A DNA stretch of 64,000 bases. Source: Bacteroidota bacterium (GTDB lineage: Bacteria > Bacteroidota > Bacteroidia > B-17B0 > Aurantibacillaceae). Within the stretch, counting starts at the first letter, position 1; the number at the start of each line of letters is the position of its first letter. Made by a program: the position numbers and the translations under genes. This document shows positions 54,666-63,591 of the stretch, piece by piece. The notes under the pieces are model-generated. The model was not told the DNA's origin. It ran no database searches and saw only the letters and a program-made list of their open reading frames with translations. The stretch lies in contig JAJNDK010000001.1 in NCBI GenBank assembly GCA_021156365.1, positions 434,001 to 498,000 of the forward strand, given 5' to 3'.

Positions 54666-55082
54666 TTACTTCTTTTTATGTTCCTGGCTCATTTTGCAGA
54701 TCGGGAACTGCACTTCGATCACATCCGGCAAGTGGACGATATTTCCGTATTCATCCTGGGCGATGATCCGGGTGAAGAAGATCTTTTTGGCCACCTTCAT
54801 TTTTTTAAAATCCTCCAGCATCTCGGGAGTGAGCATTTCGCTGGAGGACTTGAAGATCTTTAGTTTTTTTTTCGTTTCGGCGTAGTGGATCTCAAAGGAC
54901 TTTATCGCGTGATCCACTACATTACCATACTTATCAATAGCCGTTATTTTATACTCCACATTGTCATAAGCTGCCATTGCAAGATTGGACTGCTTTACGA
55001 CCTTTATGGTTGCCGGTTCTTCCTGCGCAAACTGCACAAGAGGGGAAATCAGCAGAAGTATGAACAGGAGTGATTTGCCCAT
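54666..55082 (-). CDS. Hypothetical secreted protein
   Basis: 138 residues, signal peptide ending QFAQ. Beta-strand motifs around NVEYKITAIDKYGNVVDHAI and FTRIIAQDEYGNIVHLPDV look like two related strand hairpins of an Ig-like or GldM-type sandwich; no firm family. It starts 14 bases after the TPR gene stop and is likely co-transcribed with it. Confidence 0.55.
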   Translation of the reverse strand: MGKSLLFILLLISPLVQFAQEEPATIKVVKQSNLAMAAYDNVEYKITAIDKYGNVVDHAIKSFEIHYAETKKKLKIFKSSSEMLTPEMLEDFKKMKVAKKIFFTRIIAQDEYGNIVHLPDVIEVQFPICKMSQEHKKK

Positions 55083-55096
55083 GTTGTAATTAAAGC

Positions 55097-56164
55097 TTAT
55101 TTGGTTCCGCCTTTTTGCGCATTTTTCAAATGCGTTTTCATATAGCGCGGGTTGTCACAATTGGTCGACATTTCCTGTGCTACCTCATATCCCTTTTGGA
55201 AGGAAGATTTGTAGTAAGGACAAGCTTCATACAGATCACCTTGTTTGAGATGATACAGCTCGGCTATACGGAAATCCAGCTTACCATCGGCACTGTGCAG
55301 TTTCACGCACTGTTTCAGGTCAAATATAGCCGAGGCCCATTGTTCCAGGTCTTCACAGATCTGTGCACGGAAATAATACCCGTCATAAAAAGTCGGGTTC
55401 AGTTTCATACACATATTCATATCCAGCTGTGCCGAGTCTGCTTTGCCCAATTTCATAAAGATCTGAGCTCTGTTGTAGTATGCTTTGTAGCTTTTCTGGC
55501 TCTGTGCGATGGCTATGTTCAATGATTTAAGCGCTTCCTCGCTGTTCCCTTTGCCCAAAAGAGCAATCCCTCTTTCCGCATGTACATAACCTGAATCCGG
55601 AAGGATCAGCAATGCTTTATCGATCTTTGGCAATGCTTCGTCATATTTCTTTACTGCATTCAATCCACTTGCTTCTTTAACGATCGCAGCTCCTTCATTC
55701 ACACAATAACAATTTTTATAGGCTATGGCAGCTATTTCACTTCCCTTTTTGGCTTGTGCCTGCATGGTGATACAACCATCGATCTTCTTACCTTCTTTAT
55801 ACTGGTTGTAGGCTATCAATGCTTTGGCATTCGCATTACTGCTGTCAAGCATCAATACTTTTTCCGCATCCAGTTTCATTTTGGCCGGGTTACCTGCATA
55901 GTAATAGCAGTTGGCTCTCAGCTCATACGGTTCGATCAGATATTTTTGCTCAGGTGCTAATACCGATTTTGAAGCGATCAGTTTATCCACTTCCGGTGAC
56001 ACGATCTTAATAGCTGCATCGTAGTCCATTATGGCCAGGTTATAGCTTTTAATTTTATACTTGGCATTACCATTATCCATTGCCTTTTTAAATTCGGGCG
56101 TTTGAGCGGAAAGAATTCCTGCTATGAGAAGGGCCGGAGATAAGAAATAGATTTTTTTCATCAT
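55097..56164 (-). CDS. Secreted TPR-repeat protein
   Basis: 355 residues from the ATG at 56164 (MMKKIYFLSPALLIAGILSAQ). The listed start at 56197 lies at the edge of the promoter box and is unlikely. Signal peptide is followed by about 9 TPR-like helix pairs (KSYNLAIMDYDAAIKI, RANCYYYAGNPAKMKLDAEK, AERGIALLGKGNSEEALKSL). No enzymatic domain. A periplasmic or outer-membrane scaffold is likely. A TAAATTTG box is at 56199-56206. Confidence 0.7.
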   Translation of the reverse strand: MMKKIYFLSPALLIAGILSAQTPEFKKAMDNGNAKYKIKSYNLAIMDYDAAIKIVSPEVDKLIASKSVLAPEQKYLIEPYELRANCYYYAGNPAKMKLDAEKVLMLDSSNANAKALIAYNQYKEGKKIDGCITMQAQAKKGSEIAAIAYKNCYCVNEGAAIVKEASGLNAVKKYDEALPKIDKALLILPDSGYVHAERGIALLGKGNSEEALKSLNIAIAQSQKSYKAYYNRAQIFMKLGKADSAQLDMNMCMKLNPTFYDGYYFRAQICEDLEQWASAIFDLKQCVKLHSADGKLDFRIAELYHLKQGDLYEACPYYKSSFQKGYEVAQEMSTNCDNPRYMKTHLKNAQKGGTK

Positions 56165-56198
56165 GTTTAAATCGATTAGAATAGTATTTAAAATCAAA

Positions 56199-56206
56199 CA
56201 AATTTA
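56199..56206 (-). promoter_or_regulatory. -7 box (TAAATTTG) of the TPR-protein operon
   Basis: Exact TAnnTTTG match on the minus strand, about 35 bases upstream of the ATG at 56164. Confidence 0.5.
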
Positions 56207-56282
56207 ATAAAACATATCAAAAAGGAAGCCATTTTTTTAATTTGTTCTGTTTTCTTTGCGTCGCAAGCCTTTCAGGGCGGTT

Positions 56283-56311
56283 TTTGCAATAAAAAGAAAA
56301 AGTTACATTTG
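56283..56311 (+). promoter_or_regulatory. Promoter (TTTG, 17 bp, TACATTTG) of the 56341 gene
   Basis: -33 TTTG at 56283-56286 and -7 TACATTTG at 56304-56311; leader of about 25 bases. Confidence 0.6.
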
Positions 56312-56340
56312 TAAATACCCCAATTGTATTTTTTAATAAT

Positions 56341-56742
56341 ATGGTTATTGAAACCCCATCGGCATTTATTTCATTGATCGAAGAGCAGGTCCTTGTCGTA
56401 TCCGTTAAGGATGGGATGACCATTGACCTGCCTGAAATGTGGGAGAATTACAATGCTACCATACAGCTGAACCCGGCAGGCGATTACCCGGTTATCTTTG
56501 AAACAAGGGGGTATGTGAATATCACCAAAGAAGCCCGGGAACTGGCGGCTACCAAAGAAATGGCCAAAGAATCCTGTGCTATGGCTATCATGGTCGACAA
56601 TATGGCCATGCGGATATTCGCTAATTTTTACATGAAAGTCAATAAACCCATGCGTCCTACCCGTTCCTTTACGGATAAGCAAAAAGCTATTGCCTGGTGC
56701 AAGGAAGAGTACAGTAAATACCTGGAACGTAAGAAATCCTGA
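56341..56742 (+). CDS. STAS/SEC14-like (DUF7793-type) protein, paralogue of 2778-3191
   Basis: 133 residues, soluble. The strand-helix pattern (LVVSVKDGMTIDLPEMWEN, AMAIMVDNMAMRIFANFYM) and the C-terminal KVNKPMRPTRSFTDKQKAI are shared with the other copy. In other bacteria STAS-like proteins are substrates of PP2C phosphatases of the kind found at 30973-41660, but whether these two play that role is not shown. Its promoter is close to the consensus. Confidence 0.65.
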   Translation: MVIETPSAFISLIEEQVLVVSVKDGMTIDLPEMWENYNATIQLNPAGDYPVIFETRGYVNITKEARELAATKEMAKESCAMAIMVDNMAMRIFANFYMKVNKPMRPTRSFTDKQKAIAWCKEEYSKYLERKKS

Positions 56743-57094
56743 AACATGCGGCAGTTGTAATCTCCTGTTTAAAAAACGATTAGCTGCCGGTGCAAGGATC
56801 ACCGCCCGGTTTGAAGGAAAAACGAATGTTAACGCACAAAATGTAAATGTGAGTGAAGTGTTAGCAAGAGTCTGTGTATAAAAACAAACTGCCCATGGCA
56901 ATCGCACAACCCCGAGTGCAAAAAATATAACTATGTCTGAAACATTTGCAGCAGCTCCTGCAAAATTTGCAACGGATCCTGAAACGCTGATAATCCGTGT
57001 TGCAGCAAGTAAGATATCTTCTGAGCGGGTTTACCTACGTTGTAATATAAACAAGGATGCGATCGGACAGAATGGGATCGCATGTGAACAGACA
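56743..57094. other. Intergenic region without a clear gene
   Basis: A possible hairpin CGGCAG (56749-56754) / CTGCCG (56784-56789) follows the 56341 gene, without a T-run. An ORF starting at 56933 continues into the M48 terminator and gene and is not supported. Nothing else is seen. Confidence 0.5.
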
Positions 57095-57127
57095 CAAAAA
57101 AGGGGGACCGACAGCCAGTTCCCCTTT
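57095..57127 (-). terminator. Terminator of the M48 protease gene
   Basis: AAAGGGGGA (57099-57107) faces TTCCCCTTT (57119-57127); the A-run at 57095-57101 becomes the T-run on the minus strand. Confidence 0.65.
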
Positions 57128-57162
57128 GATACTTTATTATTCGCTTCCGCAGTTGGTAATAC

Positions 57163-57960
57163 TTACTGTGGCTTGTAATACTTCATCGCTTCGGGCATAA
57201 AGGCCTTCAGGTCGTTGATGCGGGTTTCATCGCTTGGATGCGTGCTCAGCAGTTCCGGTGGCTTCTGTCCGGCACTTTGGGCAGCCATTCGTTCCCAGAA
57301 AGCAATGGAGCTATTGGGATCATACCCGCCCATTGCTGCAAACACCAGCCCCATTTTATCCGCTTCGGTCTCATGTGTGCGGGAATACTTCAGCATACCC
57401 AATTGCGATCCGATACCATATGATTGCAGGAAAACATTTTGTGCCTGTGTGGATTTATTCTGAAGTGCTACAGAGAGTGCTACTCCGCCCAACTGAACCG
57501 CAAGTCCCTGGCTCATACGCTCGTTTCCATGACGTGCCACTGCATGTGCGATCTCATGCCCCATTACAATGGCAAGACTGGCCTCATCCTGTGTTACCGG
57601 CAACAAACCGGTGTATACCACCACTTTTCCTCCCGGCATGCACCAGGCATTCACCGTAGGATCGTCCACTACATTAAACTCCCATTTATATCCTTCGATC
57701 CTGCTGGAAAGCCCTTTTTCCTTCATAAAGGACTCGACAGCTGTCTGTATTCTTTTTCCAATCTGCTGCACCATCATCACACGCTGATCGGTGGCCGGTA
57801 ATACTTTGTTCGCTTTCAGAAATTTGTCATATTCTGTAAAGCTCATGCTCATCATTTCCCTCTCGGAAACGAGACTTACCTGCCGGCGGCCTGTAATGGG
57901 CACTTTCTGAACACAGGAAGCAATTACTACTGAAAGAAGAAAGAGGGATATTTTTTTCAT
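57163..57960 (-). CDS. M48-family metalloprotease lipoprotein
   Basis: 265 residues. Signal with lipobox VVIASC (lipidated Cys16). Zinc-protease motif MGHEIAHAVARHG with His135, Glu136 and His139, and the third ligand Glu in HETEADKMG. PITGRRQVSLVSE after the Cys is a common N-terminal motif of the family. Like BepA/LoiP it likely degrades or helps fold envelope proteins at the outer membrane. Length fits single-domain M48 proteins without TPR. Confidence 0.9.
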   Translation of the reverse strand: MKKISLFLLSVVIASCVQKVPITGRRQVSLVSEREMMSMSFTEYDKFLKANKVLPATDQRVMMVQQIGKRIQTAVESFMKEKGLSSRIEGYKWEFNVVDDPTVNAWCMPGGKVVVYTGLLPVTQDEASLAIVMGHEIAHAVARHGNERMSQGLAVQLGGVALSVALQNKSTQAQNVFLQSYGIGSQLGMLKYSRTHETEADKMGLVFAAMGGYDPNSSIAFWERMAAQSAGQKPPELLSTHPSDETRINDLKAFMPEAMKYYKPQ

Positions 57961-58049
57961 AAAACGTATTTTAATAGTATAATCTTAAAAGTAGTTAGCA
58001 ACCTGCAAAAATCGTGCAAGCAGGTTTGGATAAGGAGTAAAAATAAGGA

Positions 58050-58322
58050 TTAATTTTCGATACGGGCAGAAAGGCCCCTGTCGAGAAGAGCCCTGCAGAT
58101 GGGTTCCAGTTTATCGAACTCACCCTGTTTCACCGAGCATTTACCGTTGTAGTGAACGAGATAAGTGCACTGCTCGGCCTGCAGAAGATTGTGCTCGCAT
58201 ACTTCCACCAGCGAATCAATAACAAATTCAAATGTATTCACATCATCATTGTACAGAACGATCTGCGGAACAGCTTCTTTTCTTTCAAGTACGGATATTT
58301 CCTCTTCTTCCTGGTAGGACAT
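58050..58322 (-). CDS. clpS: ATP-dependent Clp protease adaptor ClpS
   Basis: 90 residues: VPQIVLYNDDVNTFEFVIDS and QAEQCTYLVHYNGKCSVKQG are the ClpS core (the Asp-Asp and Met/His pocket region). Delivers N-degron substrates to ClpA(C)P. A TATTTTTG box at 58343-58350 lies between it and miaA. Confidence 0.9.
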   Translation of the reverse strand: MSYQEEEEISVLERKEAVPQIVLYNDDVNTFEFVIDSLVEVCEHNLLQAEQCTYLVHYNGKCSVKQGEFDKLEPICRALLDRGLSARIEN

Positions 58323-58342
58323 GGTATGGATTGAATTCCTTA

Positions 58343-58350
58343 CAAAAATA
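58343..58350 (-). promoter_or_regulatory. clpS -7 box (TATTTTTG)
   Basis: Exact TAnnTTTG match on the minus strand, leader of about 17 bases. Confidence 0.5.
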
Positions 58351-58366
58351 CAAAATCAGGGCAGAA

Positions 58367-59287
58367 TTACTTTACCGAATCACGGATGAATTGCAAAATT
58401 TTGTCAAAATCTGCCTGCTCAAAACGGGTGTATTCCCCGTCGTTATTGAACCAGGTAAGCTGCCTTTTGGCATACCGGCGGGTATTTTGTTTGATCAGCT
58501 CTACTGCCCTCTCCAGCGAACACTTGCCTTCGAGGTGATCAAACAGTTCTTTATAACCAACGGTATTCAATGCTTTCATGTGCTTATAAGACAACACGGA
58601 TATCGCTTCCTCCAGCAGTCCCTGCCACATCATACTATCCACCCGCTGATTGATGCGTTCGTACAAGACCGGCCGGTCTGTATCCAGCAACAGCTTACAG
58701 ATGCTGAAATCCCGGTGTTTGACTTCACCTTTTCGCTGCGAAGAATAAGGCTTTCCCGTAGTCAGGCATACTTCCAGGGCTCTTTGCAAACGGGCAGGAT
58801 TCTGTTTATCCACCTGCGCATAATACACCGGATCGTGTTTCTCTACTTCCTGCTGCAGCCAGGGCAAACCCAGCTCTTTTATCTTTTCGTTCAGCTCTGT
58901 CCTCAACTGCTCATCGATCTCTTCAAAGGTATCCATCCCTTTGCAAACGGCATCTATGTACATGCCGGAGCCACCACACAGGATAGCAAGGGAATGCTCC
59001 TTAAAATAATTTCCGAGGAAAGCGATGACATCTTTTTCGAACATACCGGCACTGTAGTGCTCCCGGATGGAAACGTTATCAATAAAATGGTGTGGTATTC
59101 CCTGCATTTCTTCCGTGGAAGGTTTGGCTGTACCGATCGAGATCTCCTTGTAAAATTGCCGTGAATCGGCAGATATAACTTCTGTGTTCAAGGCCTGTGC
59201 AAGACGGATAGCGAGAGCGGTTTTTCCCACTGCAGTAGGACCTGCAAGTACGATCAGCGTTTTATGTGAAGGGGAATTATGTAGCAA
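58367..59287 (-). CDS. miaA: tRNA dimethylallyltransferase
   Basis: 306 residues. P-loop GPTAVGKT at 16-23, then VISADSRQFYKEISIGTAKP (the DSRQ motif that positions the prenyl acceptor), PHHFID, GGSGMYID and KQNTRRYAKRQLTWF. Adds the isopentenyl group to A37 of tRNAs read by U-starting codons. Twelve bases after the upstream gene's stop, so likely one transcript. Confidence 0.95.
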   Translation of the reverse strand: MLHNSPSHKTLIVLAGPTAVGKTALAIRLAQALNTEVISADSRQFYKEISIGTAKPSTEEMQGIPHHFIDNVSIREHYSAGMFEKDVIAFLGNYFKEHSLAILCGGSGMYIDAVCKGMDTFEEIDEQLRTELNEKIKELGLPWLQQEVEKHDPVYYAQVDKQNPARLQRALEVCLTTGKPYSSQRKGEVKHRDFSICKLLLDTDRPVLYERINQRVDSMMWQGLLEEAISVLSYKHMKALNTVGYKELFDHLEGKCSLERAVELIKQNTRRYAKRQLTWFNNDGEYTRFEQADFDKILQFIRDSVK

Positions 59288-59299
59288 AAAGTGCGTGAA

Positions 59300-59986
59300 T
59301 TAGTATTCCTCTTCACTATTGCCGCCTGCTTCGAAACCGAAATCGTCTCCTTCTTCTCCTTCTGCAGCATCTTCTCCACCTTCCTCCGGCGATACTTCAT
59401 CGCCTTCTTCGCCGGGGGTAAAATCAAGATCGCCTTCATCCAGTCCCAGTTCGGTATCACCGGCAACCTTGTACGCTTCTTCTGCCAGTTCCTCTTCTTC
59501 CTCCTCTTCCACATCTGCACCGCCAAGAAGCGCTGCCAATGGATCTTTTGAAGCAGGCGCTTTGTTATCGACGATCAGCTGCTTGTATTGCTTGGGTGGT
59601 TGTCCGCTTGATTTGCTACATACAGGATAGCTGGTCTTCACGTTCTCTGTTTCTATTTTGATCAGCTCTATGAGAAATGTCCACTGAACTTTTTTGTCGT
59701 AAATGTAAATGAAGCGTTGATATGGATTGTCCACGTGAGCCGCGATCTTCGTGTTCCTCATCAGTTTGGTATCGCTCTCCATGTCTTCTTCCAGCAGGGT
59801 TATCTCCTGTTCTTTTCTCCAATAATCATCACTCACAAAAAAAGAAGCTGCGTGTTTGGTATCAAACTTTATTGACTGAAGAATGATCGCATGAAATTCT
59901 TCGAACGTTTGATTTGATTTGATCTCAATATCCCTGCTCACCTCTTCGTGTTCCTCGAAAACAACTCTAAACCGATAAACTGCCAT
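59300..59986 (-). CDS. Plasmid pRiA4b ORF-3-like protein with acidic tail
   Basis: 228 residues. The N-terminal about 150 residues match the pRiA4b-ORF-3-like family (MAVYRFRVVFEEHEEVSRDI, TFEEFHAIILQSIKF, HAASFFVSDDYW). The C-terminal about 75 residues are low-complexity, rich in Glu, Gly and Ala, with EEEEEEEL and many GEEGDE units, and should be disordered. Members are sometimes named after an insertion sequence, but no transposon is present here. Function unknown. In an operon with miaA. Confidence 0.75.
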   Translation of the reverse strand: MAVYRFRVVFEEHEEVSRDIEIKSNQTFEEFHAIILQSIKFDTKHAASFFVSDDYWRKEQEITLLEEDMESDTKLMRNTKIAAHVDNPYQRFIYIYDKKVQWTFLIELIKIETENVKTSYPVCSKSSGQPPKQYKQLIVDNKAPASKDPLAALLGGADVEEEEEEELAEEAYKVAGDTELGLDEGDLDFTPGEEGDEVSPEEGGEDAAEGEEGDDFGFEAGGNSEEEY

Positions 59987-60065
59987 GCTGTAATTTATTT
60001 TCTACGAAAATAGTGTTTTTAACAGTATTGGTAAAGACGTATAAATAAATTGTTGAAATTTTTAA

Positions 60066-60073
60066 TACATTTG
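60066..60073 (+). promoter_or_regulatory. -7 box (TACATTTG) of the 60098 gene
   Basis: Exact TAnnTTTG match, about 21 bases of leader. The gene begins at 60098, not at the earlier ATG at 60050, which lies before this box. Confidence 0.55.
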
Positions 60074-60097
60074 ATACACCAATCCAAAAAACAACAA

Positions 60098-61135
60098 ATG
60101 AAAAAACGACTACTCTTACTTTTAACAATAAGCGGTTTTTACGGTGCAAATGCGCAGATCACTATAACGCAGGCAGATATCGCCCTACCCGGGAATACGA
60201 TGTACCGTGGTATTGACACTACTTTCACGGAAAATCCGATCGGCCCTGCGGGATCCAACGTTATCTGGGATTTCTCAGGACTATTGGATGACCAGGCAGA
60301 TACGGTATATTTTGTGGATCCGGCTACTCTTCCCAACGGTGGCCAGTTTCCTTCGGCCAATTTAGGAATCATCATTACAGGACAGGGAACGGCTTATGCT
60401 ATCAACGATGCTGCCTCCCTGCGTATTATCGGGCAGGAGGCAAATTTCCAGGGACAAAATATCGCTGCTTCCACCAATCCGGCTGAGCTTATTACCAAAT
60501 TCCCGGCTACTTTTATCAGTAACTGGACCAACAATCCGGTTACAGCATCTCCTGCTATTCCTATTGCCATTTTCCCCGGTTTCGATTCGGCACGTGTAAC
60601 GATCAGTAAATCGAAAAACGTGATCGTAGATGCATGGGGAAGCCTGACAACTCCAATGGGCACCTTCAATGTGATCCGTCAGAAAGAAGACGTAACCACG
60701 GACCAGGATGTAGAAGCACACTCTTCTTTTCTCGGCTGGAATTCGGTTCAGAACACGTCCGAACACATTATTTCTTATTACTACTGGGCGAATGGTATCG
60801 GGTTCCCGGTGATGCAGGCAGACAGCCTGGATGATGGCACTGTAAACGTTACCTGGCTGATCATGCCTCCGGTAGGCATCAAAGAAGCGACTGCAAAACA
60901 GGACGCGCGTGTATTCCCGAATCCGGCGAATGAAAGTGTATATATCATGCTGGATGAGAACAACGGTGTAACGATCGCGGTGTACGATGTGCAGGGCAAG
61001 CTGGTTCAGCAGACAGAAGCCAAAGGTGCTATCGCTCAATTGAACACCATTGACCTCGAAAAAGGCTTGTATACCTACAAAGTATCTTCTTCAAAAGGCC
61101 TGGTTTCAACCGGAAAATTTGTAATTGCAAGATAA
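60098..61135 (+). CDS. Secreted protein with T9SS type A sorting domain
   Basis: 345 residues. Signal peptide MKKRLLLLLTISGFYGANAQ, then a beta-rich body (FPSANLGIIITGQGTAYAIN, NNPVTASPAIPIAIFPGFD). The C-terminal about 75 residues are a type A sorting domain (ARVFPNPANESVYIML, AVYDVQGKLVQQ, GLYTYKVSSSKGLVSTGKFV). Surface-exposed or released; no enzymatic motif seen. Confidence 0.82.
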   Translation: MKKRLLLLLTISGFYGANAQITITQADIALPGNTMYRGIDTTFTENPIGPAGSNVIWDFSGLLDDQADTVYFVDPATLPNGGQFPSANLGIIITGQGTAYAINDAASLRIIGQEANFQGQNIAASTNPAELITKFPATFISNWTNNPVTASPAIPIAIFPGFDSARVTISKSKNVIVDAWGSLTTPMGTFNVIRQKEDVTTDQDVEAHSSFLGWNSVQNTSEHIISYYYWANGIGFPVMQADSLDDGTVNVTWLIMPPVGIKEATAKQDARVFPNPANESVYIMLDENNGVTIAVYDVQGKLVQQTEAKGAIAQLNTIDLEKGLYTYKVSSSKGLVSTGKFVIAR

Positions 61136-61159
61136 ACTTTAGTATACCAATTATACCTG

Positions 61160-61201
61160 ATCCCTTCGTCTCGCGATGCTTCGCGACGGAGGGATTTTTT
61201 T
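61160..61201 (+). terminator. Intrinsic terminator of the 60098 gene
   Basis: Long stem ATCCCTTCGTCTCGCGA (61160-61176) against TCGCGACGGAGGGAT (61181-61195), four-base loop, then T-run to 61201. Confidence 0.92.
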
Positions 61202-61246
61202 ATGAGCTTTTACCACCTGTTCGTATCATTTATTACTGTTTATATG

Positions 61247-61254
61247 TACTTTTG
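61247..61254 (+). promoter_or_regulatory. -7 box (TACTTTTG) of the ABC operon
   Basis: Exact TAnnTTTG match, 16 bases before the ATG at 61271. Confidence 0.5.
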
Positions 61255-61270
61255 TTTTTAACGAAATCTT

Positions 61271-62227
61271 ATGAGCAATTTACTGTCGGTCCGGAACATT
61301 GTAAAAACCTATGCAAAGCATGTCGCTTTAAACAATGTGTCATTAGAAGTGCCGGAGAAGTCCATTTTTGGTCTGCTTGGCCCCAATGGAGCCGGAAAAA
61401 CCTCCCTTATACGAATCATTAACCAGATCACCGGGCCGGATCAGGGCCAAATTTTTATTAATGGAGAGCCTCTTAAGTCCGAACATACTGCCATCATCGG
61501 CTACCTGCCCGAAGAACGTGGATTGTACCGCAAAATGAAAGTGGGCGAACAGTGTATTTACCTCGCCCGGCTGAAGGGTTTGAAAAAGAAAGATGCTGAA
61601 GTGAAGCTGAAAGCCTGGTTCGAAAAATTTGAGATGGGCGGTTGGTGGAACAAAAAAATAGAAGAGCTCAGTAAGGGGATGCAGCAGAAAGTACAGTTCA
61701 TTGTTACAGTGTTGCACGAACCAAAATTGCTTATACTGGATGAGCCTTTCAGCGGCTTCGATCCGATCAATGCCAATATGATCAAAAACGAGATCCTGGA
61801 GCTGAGGAGCAAAGGCGCTACTGTGATCTTCTCTACACACAATATGGGATCGGTGGAAGAACTGTGCGACAATATTGCCCTGATCCACAAATCAGAGAAG
61901 ATCCTGGATGGCTCTGTGCGGGATATCCGCAAGCAATTCCGCACCAATGAATTCACTGTCGGTTTCAGAGGGAATATGATCGGGTTCACCAATGCACTAT
62001 GGACCGGCGCCGAGCTGATCGACCATCGCAGTGAAGACAAAGACACGCATTTTGCAAAAATAAAGATCCGTCAGCAGACCAACCGCAATGCCTTACTGGA
62101 AGCCCTGCTACCGGTAGCAGAGATCATTTCGTTCAATGAAGTGATCCCGAGCATGAACGATATTTTCATTCAATCCGTGCAAAAAACTGCAGGAGTAACA
62201 GGAACAAAAAGCAATTACACAGAATAA
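61271..62227 (+). CDS. ABC transporter ATP-binding protein (NatA-type)
   Basis: 318 residues. Walker A GPNGAGKTSL, signature LSKGMQQKVQ, Walker B LLILDEPFSGFDP, followed by the H-loop FSTHNM and a C-terminal extension of about 100 residues with IKIRQQTNRNALLE typical of NatA/DUF4162 exporters. Powers the membrane protein encoded six bases downstream. Confidence 0.93.
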   Translation: MSNLLSVRNIVKTYAKHVALNNVSLEVPEKSIFGLLGPNGAGKTSLIRIINQITGPDQGQIFINGEPLKSEHTAIIGYLPEERGLYRKMKVGEQCIYLARLKGLKKKDAEVKLKAWFEKFEMGGWWNKKIEELSKGMQQKVQFIVTVLHEPKLLILDEPFSGFDPINANMIKNEILELRSKGATVIFSTHNMGSVEELCDNIALIHKSEKILDGSVRDIRKQFRTNEFTVGFRGNMIGFTNALWTGAELIDHRSEDKDTHFAKIKIRQQTNRNALLEALLPVAEIISFNEVIPSMNDIFIQSVQKTAGVTGTKSNYTE

Positions 62228-62233
62228 TAGTTT

Positions 62234-63577
62234 ATGGGTAAAATAGGGATCATCATCTGGCGGGAATACAGTACGAGGGTGCGCAACAAAACCTTCATCA
62301 TTATGTCTTTACTGGGGCCTATATTGGTAGCAGGTTTTATCACACTGATGGTTTGGCTGCCAAACTCCGATAAAACGGAGCAAAAGATCATGGTAGTAGA
62401 CGAAACGGACGCGATCAATATTTCCAAACTGCCGGATACTAAACTGGTCAAATTCTATTACCCGAAAGTATCACTCGAAGAAGCAAAAAAAACATTCTAT
62501 AAAAGCGACTTCACCGGCATCCTTTATATCGCCGCTGCTGCTGTCGAAAAAGATCCACGCCCCATCTTCTATTGCAAAAAATCGCCCAGCTTTTCAACGG
62601 AGAATTATATAAAAACACAGCTGGAAAAAAAATTCTTTGAATGGCGCCTCGCTTCCAACAGCATTAACCCTGTGGTCATTCACAACTCCAAGGTGAGCAT
62701 TGACCTTGCAACAACAAAGATCGATGACAAAGGCGGTGAGATTGAAACAAGGAACGAGTATGCAGGCATATTCGGTTTTGCCTGTGCTGTACTCATCTTC
62801 TTTTTTGTGACGGTATACGGCATGCAGGTAATGCGAAGCGTAATGGAAGAGAAAACCAACCGGATCGTTGAAGTGATCGTTTCTTCTGTAAAGCCATTCC
62901 AGTTGATGTTAGGAAAAATAATCGGTGTGGCCTGTGTGGGTATAACGCAATTTATCATCTGGATGATCTTATCCACTACGCTTACCACGGTTTCTTCCTC
63001 CCTATTTTTATCCAAGGTGATCAATGATACGGAGACGATGGAAGAACAGAAAGAAGTGGTATACAAGCAGGGCAGCAATGCCAATTTCCAGGAAATGCAA
63101 AAACCAGGCACTACCGTAGAAGCCATGGAGGTTATAAAAACCATGATCTCCCTGGATGTGAAGGAGATCCTGCTCGCTTTCTTCTTTTACTTCCTCGGCG
63201 GATATCTCCTGTACAGCGCATTATTTGCAGCAATAGGCTCTGCAGTGGATGCCGAGGCCGATACCCAGCAATTCATGCTGCCGATCATGCTGCCATTGAT
63301 AGCAGGCTACATGATGACGATCGGTATCGTTCAGAACCCTGAAAGCAATACGGCCTTCTGGGGTAGTATGATACCGTTTACCTCCCCCATCGTAATGATG
63401 GCAAGGCTTCCGTTTGGTGTGCCTGCCTGGCAGATATGGCTCTCACTTTCATTGCTTGTGGCCGGATTTTTGTTTACCACCTGGCTGGCCGGAAAAATAT
63501 ACCGTACAGGTATATTGATGTATGGCAAAAAGATCTCCTGGAAAGAACTGGGTAAATGGATCATGTATAAAGGTTAA
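62234..63577 (+). CDS. ABC transporter permease (NatB / ABC-2 type)
   Basis: 447 residues. One N-terminal transmembrane helix (about 20-42), a large extracytoplasmic domain, then about five helices (from residue 180). FFVTVYGMQVMRSVMEEKTN and EVIVSSVKPFQLMLGKIIGV are the ABC-2 permease motif. Pairs with the preceding ATPase in one transporter; in Bacillus NatAB exports sodium, but substrates of Bacteroidota relatives vary. Confidence 0.9.
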   Translation: MGKIGIIIWREYSTRVRNKTFIIMSLLGPILVAGFITLMVWLPNSDKTEQKIMVVDETDAINISKLPDTKLVKFYYPKVSLEEAKKTFYKSDFTGILYIAAAAVEKDPRPIFYCKKSPSFSTENYIKTQLEKKFFEWRLASNSINPVVIHNSKVSIDLATTKIDDKGGEIETRNEYAGIFGFACAVLIFFFVTVYGMQVMRSVMEEKTNRIVEVIVSSVKPFQLMLGKIIGVACVGITQFIIWMILSTTLTTVSSSLFLSKVINDTETMEEQKEVVYKQGSNANFQEMQKPGTTVEAMEVIKTMISLDVKEILLAFFFYFLGGYLLYSALFAAIGSAVDAEADTQQFMLPIMLPLIAGYMMTIGIVQNPESNTAFWGSMIPFTSPIVMMARLPFGVPAWQIWLSLSLLVAGFLFTTWLAGKIYRTGILMYGKKISWKELGKWIMYKG

Positions 63578-63591
63578 TTTTCCGTAGTAAA

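Noticed and set aside
56933-57178. 81-residue plus-strand ORF
   Set aside because: Runs through the M48 terminator and into the M48 gene; low-complexity start, no conserved motif.
58232-59164. 310-residue plus-strand ORF
   Set aside because: Antisense shadow of clpS and miaA, with no family features.
59300-59986. Insertion sequence passenger gene
   Set aside because: Only the family name suggests it; no transposase, inverted repeats or target duplications around it.
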